From assembly GCF_017922435.1 (NCBI RefSeq), contig NZ_VDEZ01000002.1, forward strand, positions 558,001 through 622,000: 64,000 nt of DNA. Reading direction: 5' to 3'. The position numbers and the translations under genes are program-made. This stretch comes from Thalassospira sp. ER-Se-21-Dark (GTDB lineage Bacteria; Pseudomonadota; Alphaproteobacteria; Rhodospirillales; Thalassospiraceae). Below the pieces are notes generated by a model. The model made no database searches and was not told the DNA's origin. It worked only from the letters and a program-made list of their open reading frames with translations. Position 1 is the stretch's first letter, and each line of letters begins with the position of its first letter. Shown piece after piece: positions 8,109 through 16,492 of this stretch.

Positions 8109-8399
8109 ATGTCGTCTTTGGATAAGGAAACAGTTCGCCGTATTGCCTATCTTTCGCGTATCAACGTGTCTGAAGAAGGCCTCTCCGAACTGGCGGGAGA
8201 TTTGACCCGTATCCTCGACTTTGTCGAGGAACTGCAAGAAGTTGATGTTGAAGGCTGCGAGCCGCTGACATCTGTTGCCGATCTGACCCTGCCGCTGCGC
8301 AAGGACGAAGTCACCGATGGCAATATCCAGCAAAAAGTGCTGTCAAACGCACCGATGACAGATGCTGGCTGTTTTGTTGTGCCCAAGGTGGTTGAATAA
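8109..8399 (+). CDS. gatC: Asp/Glu-tRNA(Asn/Gln) amidotransferase subunit C
   Basis: The 96-residue protein begins [21 protein letters not shown] and contains the [11 protein letters not shown] helix and the [17 protein letters not shown] segment typical of GatC. GatC is a small chaperone-like subunit that wraps around GatA and stabilises the GatCAB complex. That complex amidates misacylated Glu-tRNA(Gln), or Asp-tRNA(Asn), in the cytoplasm. The length matches the family (about 95-100). An AGAGAGA run precedes the start. Its stop overlaps the gatA start by one base, so the three genes are translated as one operon. Transcription must pass the terminator at 8055-8081 or begin after it. Confidence 0.96.
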   Translation: MSSLDKETVRRIAYLSRINVSEEGLSELAGDLTRILDFVEELQEVDVEGCEPLTSVADLTLPLRKDEVTDGNIQQKVLSNAPMTDAGCFVVPKVVE

Positions 8400-9877
8400 T
8401 GACTGATCTGACAAAGCTGACACTTGCAGAAGCCCGCGACGGGCTTGCAAAGGGTGATTATACCTCGGTCGAACTGACCGAAGCACACCTGAAATCGATG
8501 GACGCACATCGCAATCTGAATGCGTACATCACCGAAACCCCCGAAAAGGCCATGGAAATGGCCAAGGCATCCGATGCCAAGCGCGCCAAGGGCGACGCTG
8601 GCAAAATGGAAGGCCTGCCGATTGCGGTCAAAGACCTGTTCTGCACCCAAGGTGTTCAGACCACGGCGGCATCGCACATCCTTGAAGGTTTCAAACCGGA
8701 ATATGAATCCACCGTCACCAGCAACCTGTTTGGCAATGGTGCGGTGATGCTGGGCAAGGCGAACCTTGATGAGTTCGCCATGGGGTCATCGAATACCTCG
8801 TCCTATTACGGCAACGTGATCAACCCGTGGAAAGACAAATCCGGCAAGGATCTGGTTCCTGGTGGCTCATCTGGTGGTTCGGCGGCGGCTGTTGCTGCCA
8901 ACATGGCGCTGGCCGCCACCGGTACCGATACCGGTGGCTCGATCCGTCAGCCGGCATCCTATTGCGGTATTGTTGGTCTGAAGCCGACCTATGGTCGTTG
9001 CTCTCGCTGGGGTATTGTTGCCTTCGCAAGCTCGCTTGATCAGGCTGGTCCGATGACCAAAACCGTTCGCGACGCGGCGATCATGCTGGGTTCGATGGCG
9101 GGGCACGATGCCAAGGACAGCACGTCTGCACCGATTGCGGTTCCAGATTTCGAAGCAGCCCTGACCGGTGACATCCGTGGCATGAAAATCGGTATTCCGA
9201 AGGAATATCGCGTTGATGGCATGCCCGAAGAAATCAGCAAGCTTTGGGATAACGGCGTTGCCATGTTGCGCGATGCGGGTGCCGAAGTTGTCGATGTGAC
9301 CCTGCCGCACACCAAATATGCTCTGGGCACCTATTACATCGTCGCCCCGGCAGAGGCATCCTCGAACCTTGCACGTTATGACGGCCTGCGTTACGGCCAG
9401 CGTGTCATGGATGACGGCGACAGCCTTGATGACATGTACATGAAATCCCGTGCTGCTGGTTTCGGCAAGGAAGTCCAGCGCCGTATCATGATCGGTACCT
9501 ATGTGCTGTCGGCTGGTTATTATGACGCCTATTACAACAAGGCGCTTAAAGTCCGCCGTCGCATCTATCAGGACTTCGAAGGTGCGTTTGGTCAGGTCGA
9601 TGCGATCCTGACCCCGACTGCACCGTCTGCGGCCTTTGCCATTGGTGAGAACGAAGGCGATCCGGTCAAGATGTATCTCAATGACGTCTTCACTGTTCCG
9701 GCAAGCCTTGCGGGTCTTCCGGGCATTTCGGTGCCGACCGGTCTTTCGGCCGAAGGATTGCCGCTGGGTCTTCAGCTGATTGGCAAGCCGTTTGATGAAG
9801 AAACCGTTCTGCGTGTTGGTGGCGTGCTCGAAAGTGCTGCCAACTTTACCGCAAAACCTGCCGGGCAGGAGGGCTGA
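8399..9877 (+). CDS. gatA: Glu-tRNA(Gln) amidotransferase subunit A (amidase)
   Basis: The 492-residue subunit hydrolyses glutamine and supplies ammonia for transamidation. The amidase-signature catalytic triad is visible: Lys78 in [10 protein letters not shown], the cis-Ser at about 157 in [13 protein letters not shown], and the nucleophile Ser181 in [13 protein letters not shown]. The family motif [21 protein letters not shown] follows. The length is typical of bacterial GatA (about 485-495). It begins at the TAATG junction with gatC, and gatB follows 3 bp later. The protein acts in the cytoplasm in the GatCAB heterotrimer. Confidence 0.97.
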   Translation: MTDLTKLTLAEARDGLAKGDYTSVELTEAHLKSMDAHRNLNAYITETPEKAMEMAKASDAKRAKGDAGKMEGLPIAVKDLFCTQGVQTTAASHILEGFKPEYESTVTSNLFGNGAVMLGKANLDEFAMGSSNTSSYYGNVINPWKDKSGKDLVPGGSSGGSAAAVAANMALAATGTDTGGSIRQPASYCGIVGLKPTYGRCSRWGIVAFASSLDQAGPMTKTVRDAAIMLGSMAGHDAKDSTSAPIAVPDFEAALTGDIRGMKIGIPKEYRVDGMPEEISKLWDNGVAMLRDAGAEVVDVTLPHTKYALGTYYIVAPAEASSNLARYDGLRYGQRVMDDGDSLDDMYMKSRAAGFGKEVQRRIMIGTYVLSAGYYDAYYNKALKVRRRIYQDFEGAFGQVDAILTPTAPSAAFAIGENEGDPVKMYLNDVFTVPASLAGLPGISVPTGLSAEGLPLGLQLIGKPFDEETVLRVGGVLESAANFTAKPAGQEG

Positions 9878-9880
9878 TCC

Positions 9881-11335
9881 ATGAGCTATATTCTTGAAGG
9901 TTCTACCGGCCCGTGGGAAATCGTGGTTGGTCTTGAAGTCCACTGCCAGGTCATTTCCAAGTCCAAGCTGTTTTCAGGTGCTTCGACCAAGTTCGGTAAC
10001 GAGCCCAACAGTAACGTCAGCCTCGTTGATGCGGCCATGCCGGGCATGCTTCCGGTCGTGAACGCTGAATGCGTGCGTCAGGCGGTTAAAACCGGTCTGG
10101 GTCTTAAGGCCAAGATCAACAAGGAAAGCGTTTTTGCCCGCAAAAACTATTTCTATGCTGATCTGCCGCAGGGCTATCAGATTTCGCAGTTCGACAAACC
10201 GATTGTCGGCGAAGGCACGATCATTCTTGATATGCCAGATGGTTCGACCAAGTCGGTTGGCATTGAACGCCTGCATCTTGAACAGGATGCCGGTAAGTCG
10301 ATGCACGATCAGGACCCGAAATATTCGCATATCGACCTGAACCGTTCGGGTGTGGCGTTGATGGAAATCGTTTCCATGCCAGACATCCGTTCGCCGGAAG
10401 AAGCCGGTGCGTACCTGACCAAGCTGCGCGCGATTGTCCGTTATCTTGGCACGTGCGATGGCAACATGAACGAAGGCTCCATGCGTTGTGATGCCAACGT
10501 TTCTGTCCGTCGTCCGGGCGAGGGTTTTGGCACGCGTTGCGAGATCAAGAACGTCAACTCCATCCGTTTCGTGATGCAGGCGATCGAGATCGAAGCAAAA
10601 CGCCAGATCGAAGTGATCGAAGGCGGCGGGAAAATCCAGCAGGAAACCCGTCTCTATGATCAGCGTCTGGGTGAAACCCGCTCCATGCGTTCCAAGGAAA
10701 TGGCACATGATTATCGCTATTTCCCGGATCCGGATCTGCTTCCGCTGGTTTTCGATGATGCGTTCATTTCGGAAATCGAAAAAGAACTGCCGGAACTGCC
10801 GGATGAGAAAAAGGCCCGTTTCATGCGTGAAAACGGCCTGTCGGCATATGATGCCGGTGTTCTTGTCGCCGAAAAGGAAAAGGCGGATTACTACGAAGTC
10901 GTTGCCAAGGGTCGTGATGGCAAGCTTGCTGCGAACTGGGTGATCACCAACCTGTTCGGTGCGCTGAACAAGGCAGAAGTCGGGATTGCCGACAGCCCGG
11001 TTACGGCTGAAAACCTTGGCAAGCTGATCGATCTGATTTCTGATGACACTATTTCTGGCCGTATCGCCAAGGATGTCTTTGAAATCATGATCGAAACCGG
11101 CGGCGATCCGGAAAAGATCGTCGAGGAAAAAGGTCTCAAGCAGATCACCGATAGCGGTGCGATTGAAACGGCAATTGACGAAGTCATTGCCGCAAATCCG
11201 GACAAGGTTGAAGAGATCCGCGCAGGCAAGGACAAAATGCTTGGCTGGTTTGTTGGTCAGGTCATGAAATCCACGGGTGGCAAGGCCAACCCGGGCATGG
11301 TCAACAAGCTGCTGCGCGATAAAATCCTCGGCTGA
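9881..11335 (+). CDS. gatB: Asp/Glu-tRNA(Asn/Gln) amidotransferase subunit B
   Basis: This 484-residue subunit binds the misacylated tRNA, phosphorylates the carboxyl side chain and transfers ammonia. The sequence shows the GatB hallmarks [13 protein letters not shown] near the N-terminus, [16 protein letters not shown], and [16 protein letters not shown]. The YqeY-like tail domain is visible as LLRDKILG at the extreme C-terminus and the [12 protein letters not shown] motif before it. The start has a good AGGAGGG sequence upstream, partly inside the gatA tail. It is the last gene of the operon and is followed by a strong terminator. Confidence 0.97.
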   Translation: MSYILEGSTGPWEIVVGLEVHCQVISKSKLFSGASTKFGNEPNSNVSLVDAAMPGMLPVVNAECVRQAVKTGLGLKAKINKESVFARKNYFYADLPQGYQISQFDKPIVGEGTIILDMPDGSTKSVGIERLHLEQDAGKSMHDQDPKYSHIDLNRSGVALMEIVSMPDIRSPEEAGAYLTKLRAIVRYLGTCDGNMNEGSMRCDANVSVRRPGEGFGTRCEIKNVNSIRFVMQAIEIEAKRQIEVIEGGGKIQQETRLYDQRLGETRSMRSKEMAHDYRYFPDPDLLPLVFDDAFISEIEKELPELPDEKKARFMRENGLSAYDAGVLVAEKEKADYYEVVAKGRDGKLAANWVITNLFGALNKAEVGIADSPVTAENLGKLIDLISDDTISGRIAKDVFEIMIETGGDPEKIVEEKGLKQITDSGAIETAIDEVIAANPDKVEEIRAGKDKMLGWFVGQVMKSTGGKANPGMVNKLLRDKILG

Positions 11336-11354
11336 TTGTAATCATCAGACCAAA

Positions 11355-11386
11355 GAAAAAGCCGCCCAAACGGGCGGCTTTTTTTG
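11355..11386 (+). terminator. Intrinsic terminator after gatB
   Basis: The stem GCCGCCC/GGGCGGC with a 4-nt loop is preceded by five A residues and followed by a run of seven to eight T, 20 bp after the gatB stop codon. Confidence 0.9.
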
Positions 11387-11391
11387 TATGA

Positions 11392-11943
11392 CTAAATGGC
11401 CTGGTTTTGCATTTCGCTTGGAATATCAGCCGTTAAGTGTCGAAGCGCGGTCTCAATTAATGCCCGGCTGGTTGGATCGCGCAAAATATCATCAATGTCG
11501 AAGTTCTTGCCGTTCAGCGGGATCGTTATGCACGCGTCAATGATGACACGTGCATCCATGGTGCGAATGGTTTCAATCAATGCCGCCTGCGCGATTGTTG
11601 CGCGGCCTGACGCATTCAGGCAGGCGACCGGCTTTTGCATGAATTCGCCACTGGCCACCACCCAATCAAGGGCATTCTTGATCGCGCCGGTGACACCATG
11701 GGCATATTCGGGACTGGCGATCAGGACTGCATCCGCGCGGCGAAGTGCATCTCGAAACGCCGCGACATTGTGATCATCGGTATCTTCATTGTCCGGATTA
11801 AAGATCGGAAGGTGGCCCAAGCCATCAAACAGATGAATGGTTGCACCATGGGGGCCCGCAACCTTTTGTGCCGCTTGAAGGAGCGTTCTGTTGATCGATG
11901 CTTGGCGAAGGCTTCCGCACAGGGCTGTGATATGAAAAGTCAT
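11392..11943 (-). CDS. NAD(P)H-dependent FMN reductase family flavoprotein
   Basis: The predicted 183-residue protein starts MTFHITALCGSLRQASINR, whose GSLRxxSxN is the FMN-phosphate-binding loop of the NADPH-dependent FMN reductase (ChrR/SsuE/azoreductase-like) family. A second family segment, ADAVLIASPEYAHGVTGAIKNALDWV, follows in the middle and contacts the flavin ring. Such enzymes reduce FMN, quinones or chromate in the cytoplasm. An upstream in-frame ATG at 11988 would add 15 residues that lack family similarity, so the start at 11943 is preferred. The gene converges on gatB and is separated from copZ by that gene's terminator. Substrate cannot be inferred. Confidence 0.85.
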   Translation of the reverse strand: MTFHITALCGSLRQASINRTLLQAAQKVAGPHGATIHLFDGLGHLPIFNPDNEDTDDHNVAAFRDALRRADAVLIASPEYAHGVTGAIKNALDWVVASGEFMQKPVACLNASGRATIAQAALIETIRTMDARVIIDACITIPLNGKNFDIDDILRDPTSRALIETALRHLTADIPSEMQNQAI

Positions 11944-11997
11944 TTGGTGCCGCTTTCTGTTTGTGGCGATGTTTGCACAAACGAGCACGCAGGGTAA

Positions 11998-12033
11998 AGA
12001 AAAGCCGCCAGCATATTTTCAATACTGGCGGCT
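11998..12033 (-). terminator. Intrinsic terminator after copZ
   Basis: Perfect 9-bp stem AGCCGCCAG/CTGGCGGCT (12003-12011 with 12025-12033), followed on the minus strand by TTTTC. It lies 43 bp after the copZ stop. Confidence 0.8.
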
Positions 12034-12075
12034 CTGACGTTCGGGTGGGGGACGCGAACGTGGGTGTCTACTAGT

Positions 12076-12276
12076 CTAGCGGGCTTCTGATGCCGGATAG
12101 CCAGCATCGGTGATCGCCGCAATCAGGGCATTGACGTCCGGGTTTCCGGAAACGGCGACTTCGCCATTGGCCAGATCAACCTCGGCACCTTCAACGCCGC
12201 TGACCTTTGTTGCTGCTTTGGTCACGGCACTTGCGCAGTGACCGCAGCTCATTTTTTCGACCTTCAGTTTCACCAT
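12076..12276 (-). CDS. copZ: Copper chaperone CopZ-like heavy-metal-associated (HMA) protein
   Basis: The 66-residue protein is a single HMA domain. It contains the metal-binding MxCxxC loop, read as MSCGHCA with Cys11 and Cys14, then the ferredoxin-like beta-alpha-beta pattern ending in ALIAAITDAGYPA. Such proteins bind Cu(I) in the cytoplasm and pass it to a P-type ATPase or to a MerR-type regulator. No copper ATPase gene is in the window. GGAGAAATCTG lies just before the ATG. A CueR-like promoter with a 19-bp spacer lies upstream at 12311-12341, supporting copper control. Length matches stand-alone CopZ proteins. Confidence 0.88.
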   Translation of the reverse strand: MVKLKVEKMSCGHCASAVTKAATKVSGVEGAEVDLANGEVAVSGNPDVNALIAAITDAGYPASEAR

Positions 12277-12310
12277 CAGATTTCTCCATATGATCAGTGT
12301 CTATGAACGC

Positions 12311-12341
12311 AGTATGGAGGTTCCAGTAGATGGAAGGTCAA
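12311..12341 (-). promoter_or_regulatory. MerR/CueR-type metal-responsive promoter of copZ
   Basis: Reading the minus strand, a -35 TTGACC (12341-12336) and a -10 CATACT (12316-12311) are separated by 19 bp, the over-long spacer typical of MerR-family promoters. Within the spacer region lies an inverted repeat TTCCA-N5-TGGAA (12321-12325 and 12331-12335 on the plus strand). The combined TTGACCTTCC...GGAA...ATACT layout matches CueR-controlled copper promoters. The site ends 35 bp before the copZ start. No merR/cueR gene is in the window. Confidence 0.7.
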
Positions 12342-12347
12342 GCAGTT

Positions 12348-13028
12348 TTATGCAGACAAAAGTTTGATGACTTCATCGGCCGTTGCATCGCTTGATGCCG
12401 GGTTCTGACCGGTGACAAGTTTGCCATCAACAACCGCATAGGAAGCCCAGTTATCGCCGCGCTCGAATGTTGCGCCGTGCTTCTTGAATTCGTCTTCAAT
12501 CGACAGCGGCACGACGTTTTCAAGGCCGACGGCCTTTTCTTCATCATTGGTGAAGCTGGTAACGCGTTTGCCCGAAACGAGCGGTTTGCCGTCTGGCGTC
12601 TTGGCGTTCACCAGGGCGGCCGGGCCATGGCAGACGGCAGCAACCGGTTTATTCTGGGCAACGAACGCCTCGATCAGGGCAATGGATTTCTGATCTGTTG
12701 CAAGATCCCAGAGCGGACCATGCCCACCCGGATAGAACAGGGCGTCAAAATCATCGGCTTTCAGACCGTCAAGGGTGACGGTGTTGGCGAAAGCCGCGTT
12801 TGCCGCGTCGTCCTTTTCAAACCGCTCGGTCGCATCGGTCAGGGCATCGGGCACCTGACTGTTGGGATCAAGGGGGGGCTTACCGCCTTTGGGGGATGCC
12901 AGCGTAATTTCTGCCCCGGCATCCTTGAAGCGATAGTAAGGGGCTGCAAACTCTTCGAGCCAGATACCGGTCTTGTGTCCGGTGTCACCCATCTGATCGT
13001 GCGACGTAACAATCATCAAAATACGCAT
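12348..13028 (-). CDS. DJ-1/PfpI-family class I glutamine amidotransferase-like protein
   Basis: The 226-residue protein begins MRILMIVTSHDQMGDTGHKTGIWLEE. It contains the nucleophile elbow AAVCHGPAAL with Cys133-His134, and FYPGGHGPLWDL near residue 98. These are marks of the DJ-1/PfpI superfamily, in the subgroup related to Hsp31/GATase1-like proteins that act as glyoxalase III, deglycase-like or chaperone proteins. The longer frame begins at 13040, but GGAGGAAC immediately precedes 13028, so the shorter start is chosen. It is transcribed divergently from the LysR regulator at 13135, a common regulator-target arrangement. The actual reaction is not known. Confidence 0.85.
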   Translation of the reverse strand: MRILMIVTSHDQMGDTGHKTGIWLEEFAAPYYRFKDAGAEITLASPKGGKPPLDPNSQVPDALTDATERFEKDDAANAAFANTVTLDGLKADDFDALFYPGGHGPLWDLATDQKSIALIEAFVAQNKPVAAVCHGPAALVNAKTPDGKPLVSGKRVTSFTNDEEKAVGLENVVPLSIEDEFKKHGATFERGDNWASYAVVDGKLVTGQNPASSDATADEVIKLLSA

Positions 13029-13134
13029 CAGTTCCTCCATGCGTGGAATTCATTTGCACTCATCTTAACTGGCTGACAGAATTTGCGAAAGATTGATGAA
13101 GTGAACACATTGTCAAATTTAATGAGCATATAAC

Positions 13135-14076
13135 ATGTCGGCACTTGATGAAGTTCGGGCGATGATGATTTTTGCCCGCGTTGTTGACGAAGGCGGGTTT
13201 TCTGCGGCTGCGCGGAAGATGGGGCTCAGCCGTGCTGCCATTTCCCATCAAATTCGCCAGCTTGAGACCCGCCTTGGCGTGCCTTTGTTGCGCAGAAGCA
13301 CACGCAGTTTCAGCCTGACTGATGCGGGGGCACGCTATTACGACAGCTGCCGGACCATTTCCCTTGAAGCCGAAGCAGCGCGGAAACGCGTCGAAGAATT
13401 GCGTGACGACCCGGTGGGAAAGATATCGCTGACCTGTTCGGTTCATCTTGGCACGCTGCGAATTGTGCCGATCCTTGACCGGTTTAGGCAAACATATCCG
13501 GGTGTTTCGATCGATGTGCATCTCAGCGACGAAGTTGTCGATCTGATTGGTCGCGGCATTGATATCGCCGTGCGTTCCGGGCCATTGAAAAATTCGGAAC
13601 TCAAGAATTTCAAACTTTATCAGACCCACAGGATCATCGCAGCCAGCAAGTCCTATGTTGGCAAGTTCGGATTGCCCGAAAGCCCGGATGATTTGTCCGA
13701 ACATGAATGGGTGATGTATAGCCGCGTTCCTGAGGCGCTCACACTTCAATGTACCGAGGGTACCCGAAATATCCGTGTGTCGGGCAGTGTTCGGGTGGAT
13801 AACGCGACAGCCAGATTGCAGTTTCTGCGGGGCGGTCATGGATTGGCGGTTGTTCCGCTATGTGATGTTCAGCAGGAAATTGATAACGGCGACTTGATCC
13901 GGGTTTTGCCTGATTGCAAGCTGCCCGATCTTGAGATCTATGCCGTTTATCCGGGCGGTGTGACCCGCAGTGCAAAGGTTCAGTCACTTCTGGATTACAT
14001 GCGGCGAGAAATGCGTGAAATCGATATTTCACGCAATGGGCAAGTTCAAGGCGACAGCCATATTGATCATTCTTGA
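13135..14076 (+). CDS. LysR-family transcriptional regulator
   Basis: This 313-residue regulator has an N-terminal winged helix-turn-helix (about residues 8-65: [37 protein letters not shown] reading through the recognition helix). An effector-binding domain follows (from about 95: [23 protein letters not shown]). It resembles the CrgA/DmlR-like LysR subgroup. It lies divergent to the PfpI-like gene with a 106-bp spacer, so it probably controls that gene and itself. The inducer is unknown. The start ATG at 13135 lacks a strong ribosome-binding site, but the first residues match the usual N-terminus of the family. Confidence 0.9.
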   Translation: MSALDEVRAMMIFARVVDEGGFSAAARKMGLSRAAISHQIRQLETRLGVPLLRRSTRSFSLTDAGARYYDSCRTISLEAEAARKRVEELRDDPVGKISLTCSVHLGTLRIVPILDRFRQTYPGVSIDVHLSDEVVDLIGRGIDIAVRSGPLKNSELKNFKLYQTHRIIAASKSYVGKFGLPESPDDLSEHEWVMYSRVPEALTLQCTEGTRNIRVSGSVRVDNATARLQFLRGGHGLAVVPLCDVQQEIDNGDLIRVLPDCKLPDLEIYAVYPGGVTRSAKVQSLLDYMRREMREIDISRNGQVQGDSHIDHS

Positions 14077-14117
14077 TTGTTGGGCTATTCCCCTGTGACG
14101 ACTTTCGGGGGAGACGC

Positions 14118-14696
14118 ATGGCCAATCTGTTTTTCTATTACTCGTCCATGAATGCTGGGAAATCGACCACCTTGCTTCAGGCGAGTTTCAATTACCGTGA
14201 ACGCGGCATGGAAACGTTGCTGATGACAGTGGCGTTTGATAACCGCTTTGGCGAAGGCAAGATTGCGTCGCGCATTGGTCTTGAAGCACCGGCACTGCTG
14301 TTTGATGCCAACACTGATATGACTTCCCTGATCCTGGAGCAGGTCGAAAAGGGAAAAGTCGATTGTGTCCTGATTGACGAGGCACAGTTCCTTTCTAAAG
14401 AACAGGTCTGGCAACTTTCCGATATCGCCGACATCCATGGCATTCCTGTGTTGTGCTATGGCATCCGCACCGATTTCCAGGGGCAGCTGTTTGAAGGTTC
14501 CAAGTGGCTGCTCGCTTGGGCGGACAAGCTTAACGAGCTTAAAACCATCTGCCATTGCGGCCGCAAGGCCGGCATGGTTTTGCGGGTTGACGGGGATGGC
14601 AAGCCTGTCCGCGAAGGGGCGCAAGTCGAAATCGGCGGCAATGACCGTTATGTCCCGGTCTGTCGTCGGCATTTCAAGGAAGCAATGGACGAGTAG
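14118..14696 (+). CDS. tdk: Thymidine kinase (type II)
   Basis: The 192-residue enzyme phosphorylates thymidine to dTMP in the salvage pathway. It starts [20 protein letters not shown], with the P-loop MNAGKST at 11-17. Walker B-like [11 protein letters not shown] follows. The structural zinc site is visible as CHCGRKAG and later VPVCRRHF. The family is cytoplasmic and tetrameric. An in-frame ATG at 14073 exists, but GGGGGAGA directly before 14118 and the canonical N-terminus decide the start. It lies 41 bp after the LysR gene. It fits with the nucleoside-uptake block at 32-40 kb, which would deliver thymidine. Confidence 0.95.
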   Translation: MANLFFYYSSMNAGKSTTLLQASFNYRERGMETLLMTVAFDNRFGEGKIASRIGLEAPALLFDANTDMTSLILEQVEKGKVDCVLIDEAQFLSKEQVWQLSDIADIHGIPVLCYGIRTDFQGQLFEGSKWLLAWADKLNELKTICHCGRKAGMVLRVDGDGKPVREGAQVEIGGNDRYVPVCRRHFKEAMDE

Positions 14697-14716
14697 GGCG
14701 CACTCGACTTGGCGTC

Positions 14717-15343
14717 CTAGTTCCCGATGAGCGCCCGTATTTCCGGTGCCAGCAGGCTATAGGCCACCAGCCACATCACGCCACAGGTTACGCCATCAAT
14801 GATCTTCCAGGTGATTGGGCGCGCGACATAGGGTGCAAGCCATGCAGCCCCCAGTGCAATGGTAAAGAACCAGACAAAACTGGCACTCATGGCACCCAAG
14901 GCAAAGCCAAGTCTTTCGCCCGTCGGATACTGCCCGCCAATACCACCAAGCATGACAACCGTATCAAGATAGACATGCGGGTTCAAAAGCGTGACCGCAA
15001 GGGTGGTTGCAAGAACCGCTTTCCAACCGGTTTTTGAAATCACCTTTTCCGACAATGTTTCGGTTTCAAACAACCGCCGCAGAGCACCAAATCCATACCA
15101 GATCAGGAATAAACCGCCGCCCCAGGCCGCAAGCTTTGTGAGGAGCGGGTAGGCGGCAATCAGGGTTCCGAGCCCTGCGACACCCGCCGCAATCAAAACG
15201 GCATCACACAAAGCGCATACGAAGGCCACCATCAGCGGATGATTGCGCCGCAATCCCTGACCGAGAACAAAGGCATTCTGCGCGCCAATCGCAATGATCA
15301 GCCCGCCGCCAAGGCCAAATCCGGTGACATAGGTTAAAAGCAT
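14717..15343 (-). CDS. argO: LysE/ArgO-family basic amino-acid exporter
   Basis: The 208-residue inner-membrane protein begins with TM1 carrying the motif GxxxGGGLIIAIGAQNAFVLGQGLRR, the signature of LysE/ArgO arginine-lysine exporters. About six hydrophobic segments follow, with LNPHVYLDTVVMLGG near the fourth. It exports surplus arginine or lysine. It is divergent from an ArgP/LysG-type regulator at 15446, the classical arrangement in which the regulator senses basic amino acids and activates the exporter. A perfect inverted repeat sits between them. The exact substrate (Arg versus Lys) is inferred from family only. Confidence 0.9.
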   Translation of the reverse strand: MLLTYVTGFGLGGGLIIAIGAQNAFVLGQGLRRNHPLMVAFVCALCDAVLIAAGVAGLGTLIAAYPLLTKLAAWGGGLFLIWYGFGALRRLFETETLSEKVISKTGWKAVLATTLAVTLLNPHVYLDTVVMLGGIGGQYPTGERLGFALGAMSASFVWFFTIALGAAWLAPYVARPITWKIIDGVTCGVMWLVAYSLLAPEIRALIGN

Positions 15344-15405
15344 TCTCTGGCATCCCTTGTACTATGGTCCGCCGTTGATAGCACCTTTGTGGATTAAGAA
15401 AATCG

Positions 15406-15434
15406 AATTATACTAAACATGGATTAGTATAATT
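15406..15434. promoter_or_regulatory. Candidate ArgP/LysG operator in the argO-argP intergenic region
   Basis: A perfect 11-bp inverted repeat AATTATACTAA / TTAGTATAATT is separated by 7 bp, centred about 26 bp upstream of the argP start and about 77 bp upstream of the argO start. LysR-type regulators bind interrupted dyads of T-N11-A form in such divergent regions, so this is the likely ArgP binding site. Confidence 0.65.
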
Positions 15435-15445
15435 GATGGTTATTC

Positions 15446-16345
15446 ATGCTCGATTACAAATTGGTTGAGGCCTGTGCGGAGGTTATCCGTTTCGGAAGCT
15501 TTGAGAAGGCGGCGCGGGCGCTGGGACTAACTCAGTCTGCAATATCCCAACGGGTCAAGCTGATGGAGGAGCGACTTGGTCAGCCAGTGTTGGTGCGCGC
15601 CAAGCCGATTGTTCCGACCGTGGCAGGCCAAAGGCTGCTTGCGCATTATCAGAGTGTGCGACTGCTTGAACAGGATCTGGGGTCGGAACTGCCGGAGGTG
15701 CGCGCCGAGGGTGAATTTGGTCAGGTAACGCTTGCCGTTAATGCCGACAGTCTGGCGACCTGGTTTGTTGATGTGCCCAAGATGCTGTTTGAGAATCTTG
15801 GGGTTCTGGTGCATTTGGTCGTCGATGATGAATCGCTTAATCATCAATCCTTGCAGGAAGGAAACGTGCTGGGTGCGGTCAGTTTGCGCGATACACCCAT
15901 TCAGGGATGTCGGGTACGGCCGCTGGGCTCCATGCGTTACTTTATGGTGGTTTCACCAGAGTTTCAGGAACGCTATTTCAAGGATGGCGTAAATGCGGAT
16001 GCCTTGCGCGCCTGTCCGGCGGTGAATTTTTCCGAACATGATGAACTGCAAAACCAGTTCCTTTCTCAATATTTCGGACTTAACCCCGGGGAATTCCCCG
16101 CTCATACTGTTCCAAGTTCACAGGGGTTCGTTACCCTTGCCGAACAGGGCGTGGCCTATGCCGTCGTTGAACAGCATCAGGCGGAAGAGGGGCTTCGCAC
16201 CGGAAAGCTGGTTCGGCCGTGTCCGTTTGAAATTGATCGCCCACTATATTGGCATCACAAAACCATCAACAGTCGGCTTCTTGATCAAGTCAACGATATC
16301 GTCCTGTCGGAGGCGCACCGTCATCTGCCAGAAATTCCGCAGTAA
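15446..16345 (+). CDS. argP: LysR-family regulator of the ArgP/LysG type
   Basis: The 299-residue protein begins MLDYKLVEACAEVIRFGSFEKAARALGLTQSAISQRVKLMEERLG. This is the characteristic N-terminus of ArgP (IciA)/LysG regulators, with the helix-turn-helix at about 15-50. The C-terminal part is an effector domain that in the family binds arginine or lysine. It is divergent from the ArgO-like exporter and should activate it when basic amino acids accumulate. The inverted repeat at 15406-15434 lies just upstream of its start. The assignment is strong because the N-terminal style, gene pair and divergent layout agree. Confidence 0.9.
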   Translation: MLDYKLVEACAEVIRFGSFEKAARALGLTQSAISQRVKLMEERLGQPVLVRAKPIVPTVAGQRLLAHYQSVRLLEQDLGSELPEVRAEGEFGQVTLAVNADSLATWFVDVPKMLFENLGVLVHLVVDDESLNHQSLQEGNVLGAVSLRDTPIQGCRVRPLGSMRYFMVVSPEFQERYFKDGVNADALRACPAVNFSEHDELQNQFLSQYFGLNPGEFPAHTVPSSQGFVTLAEQGVAYAVVEQHQAEEGLRTGKLVRPCPFEIDRPLYWHHKTINSRLLDQVNDIVLSEAHRHLPEIPQ

Positions 16346-16492
16346 AATCATGCCTCTCTGAACATTGTTTTGTCTCATTTGCCAAGGACATTCACCGCTG
16401 CCAAGTGCCCCCGATTTGACTTGCAGGGAAAAGTGTCGCTTACTTTGATGTGCGAACCAGTCCGTATAACGGATTGTAAAAACAGGAAAACA

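Noticed and set aside
8867-9943. 358-codon minus-strand frame opposite gatA
   Set aside because: It covers the catalytic amidase core of gatA and has no protein-like features.
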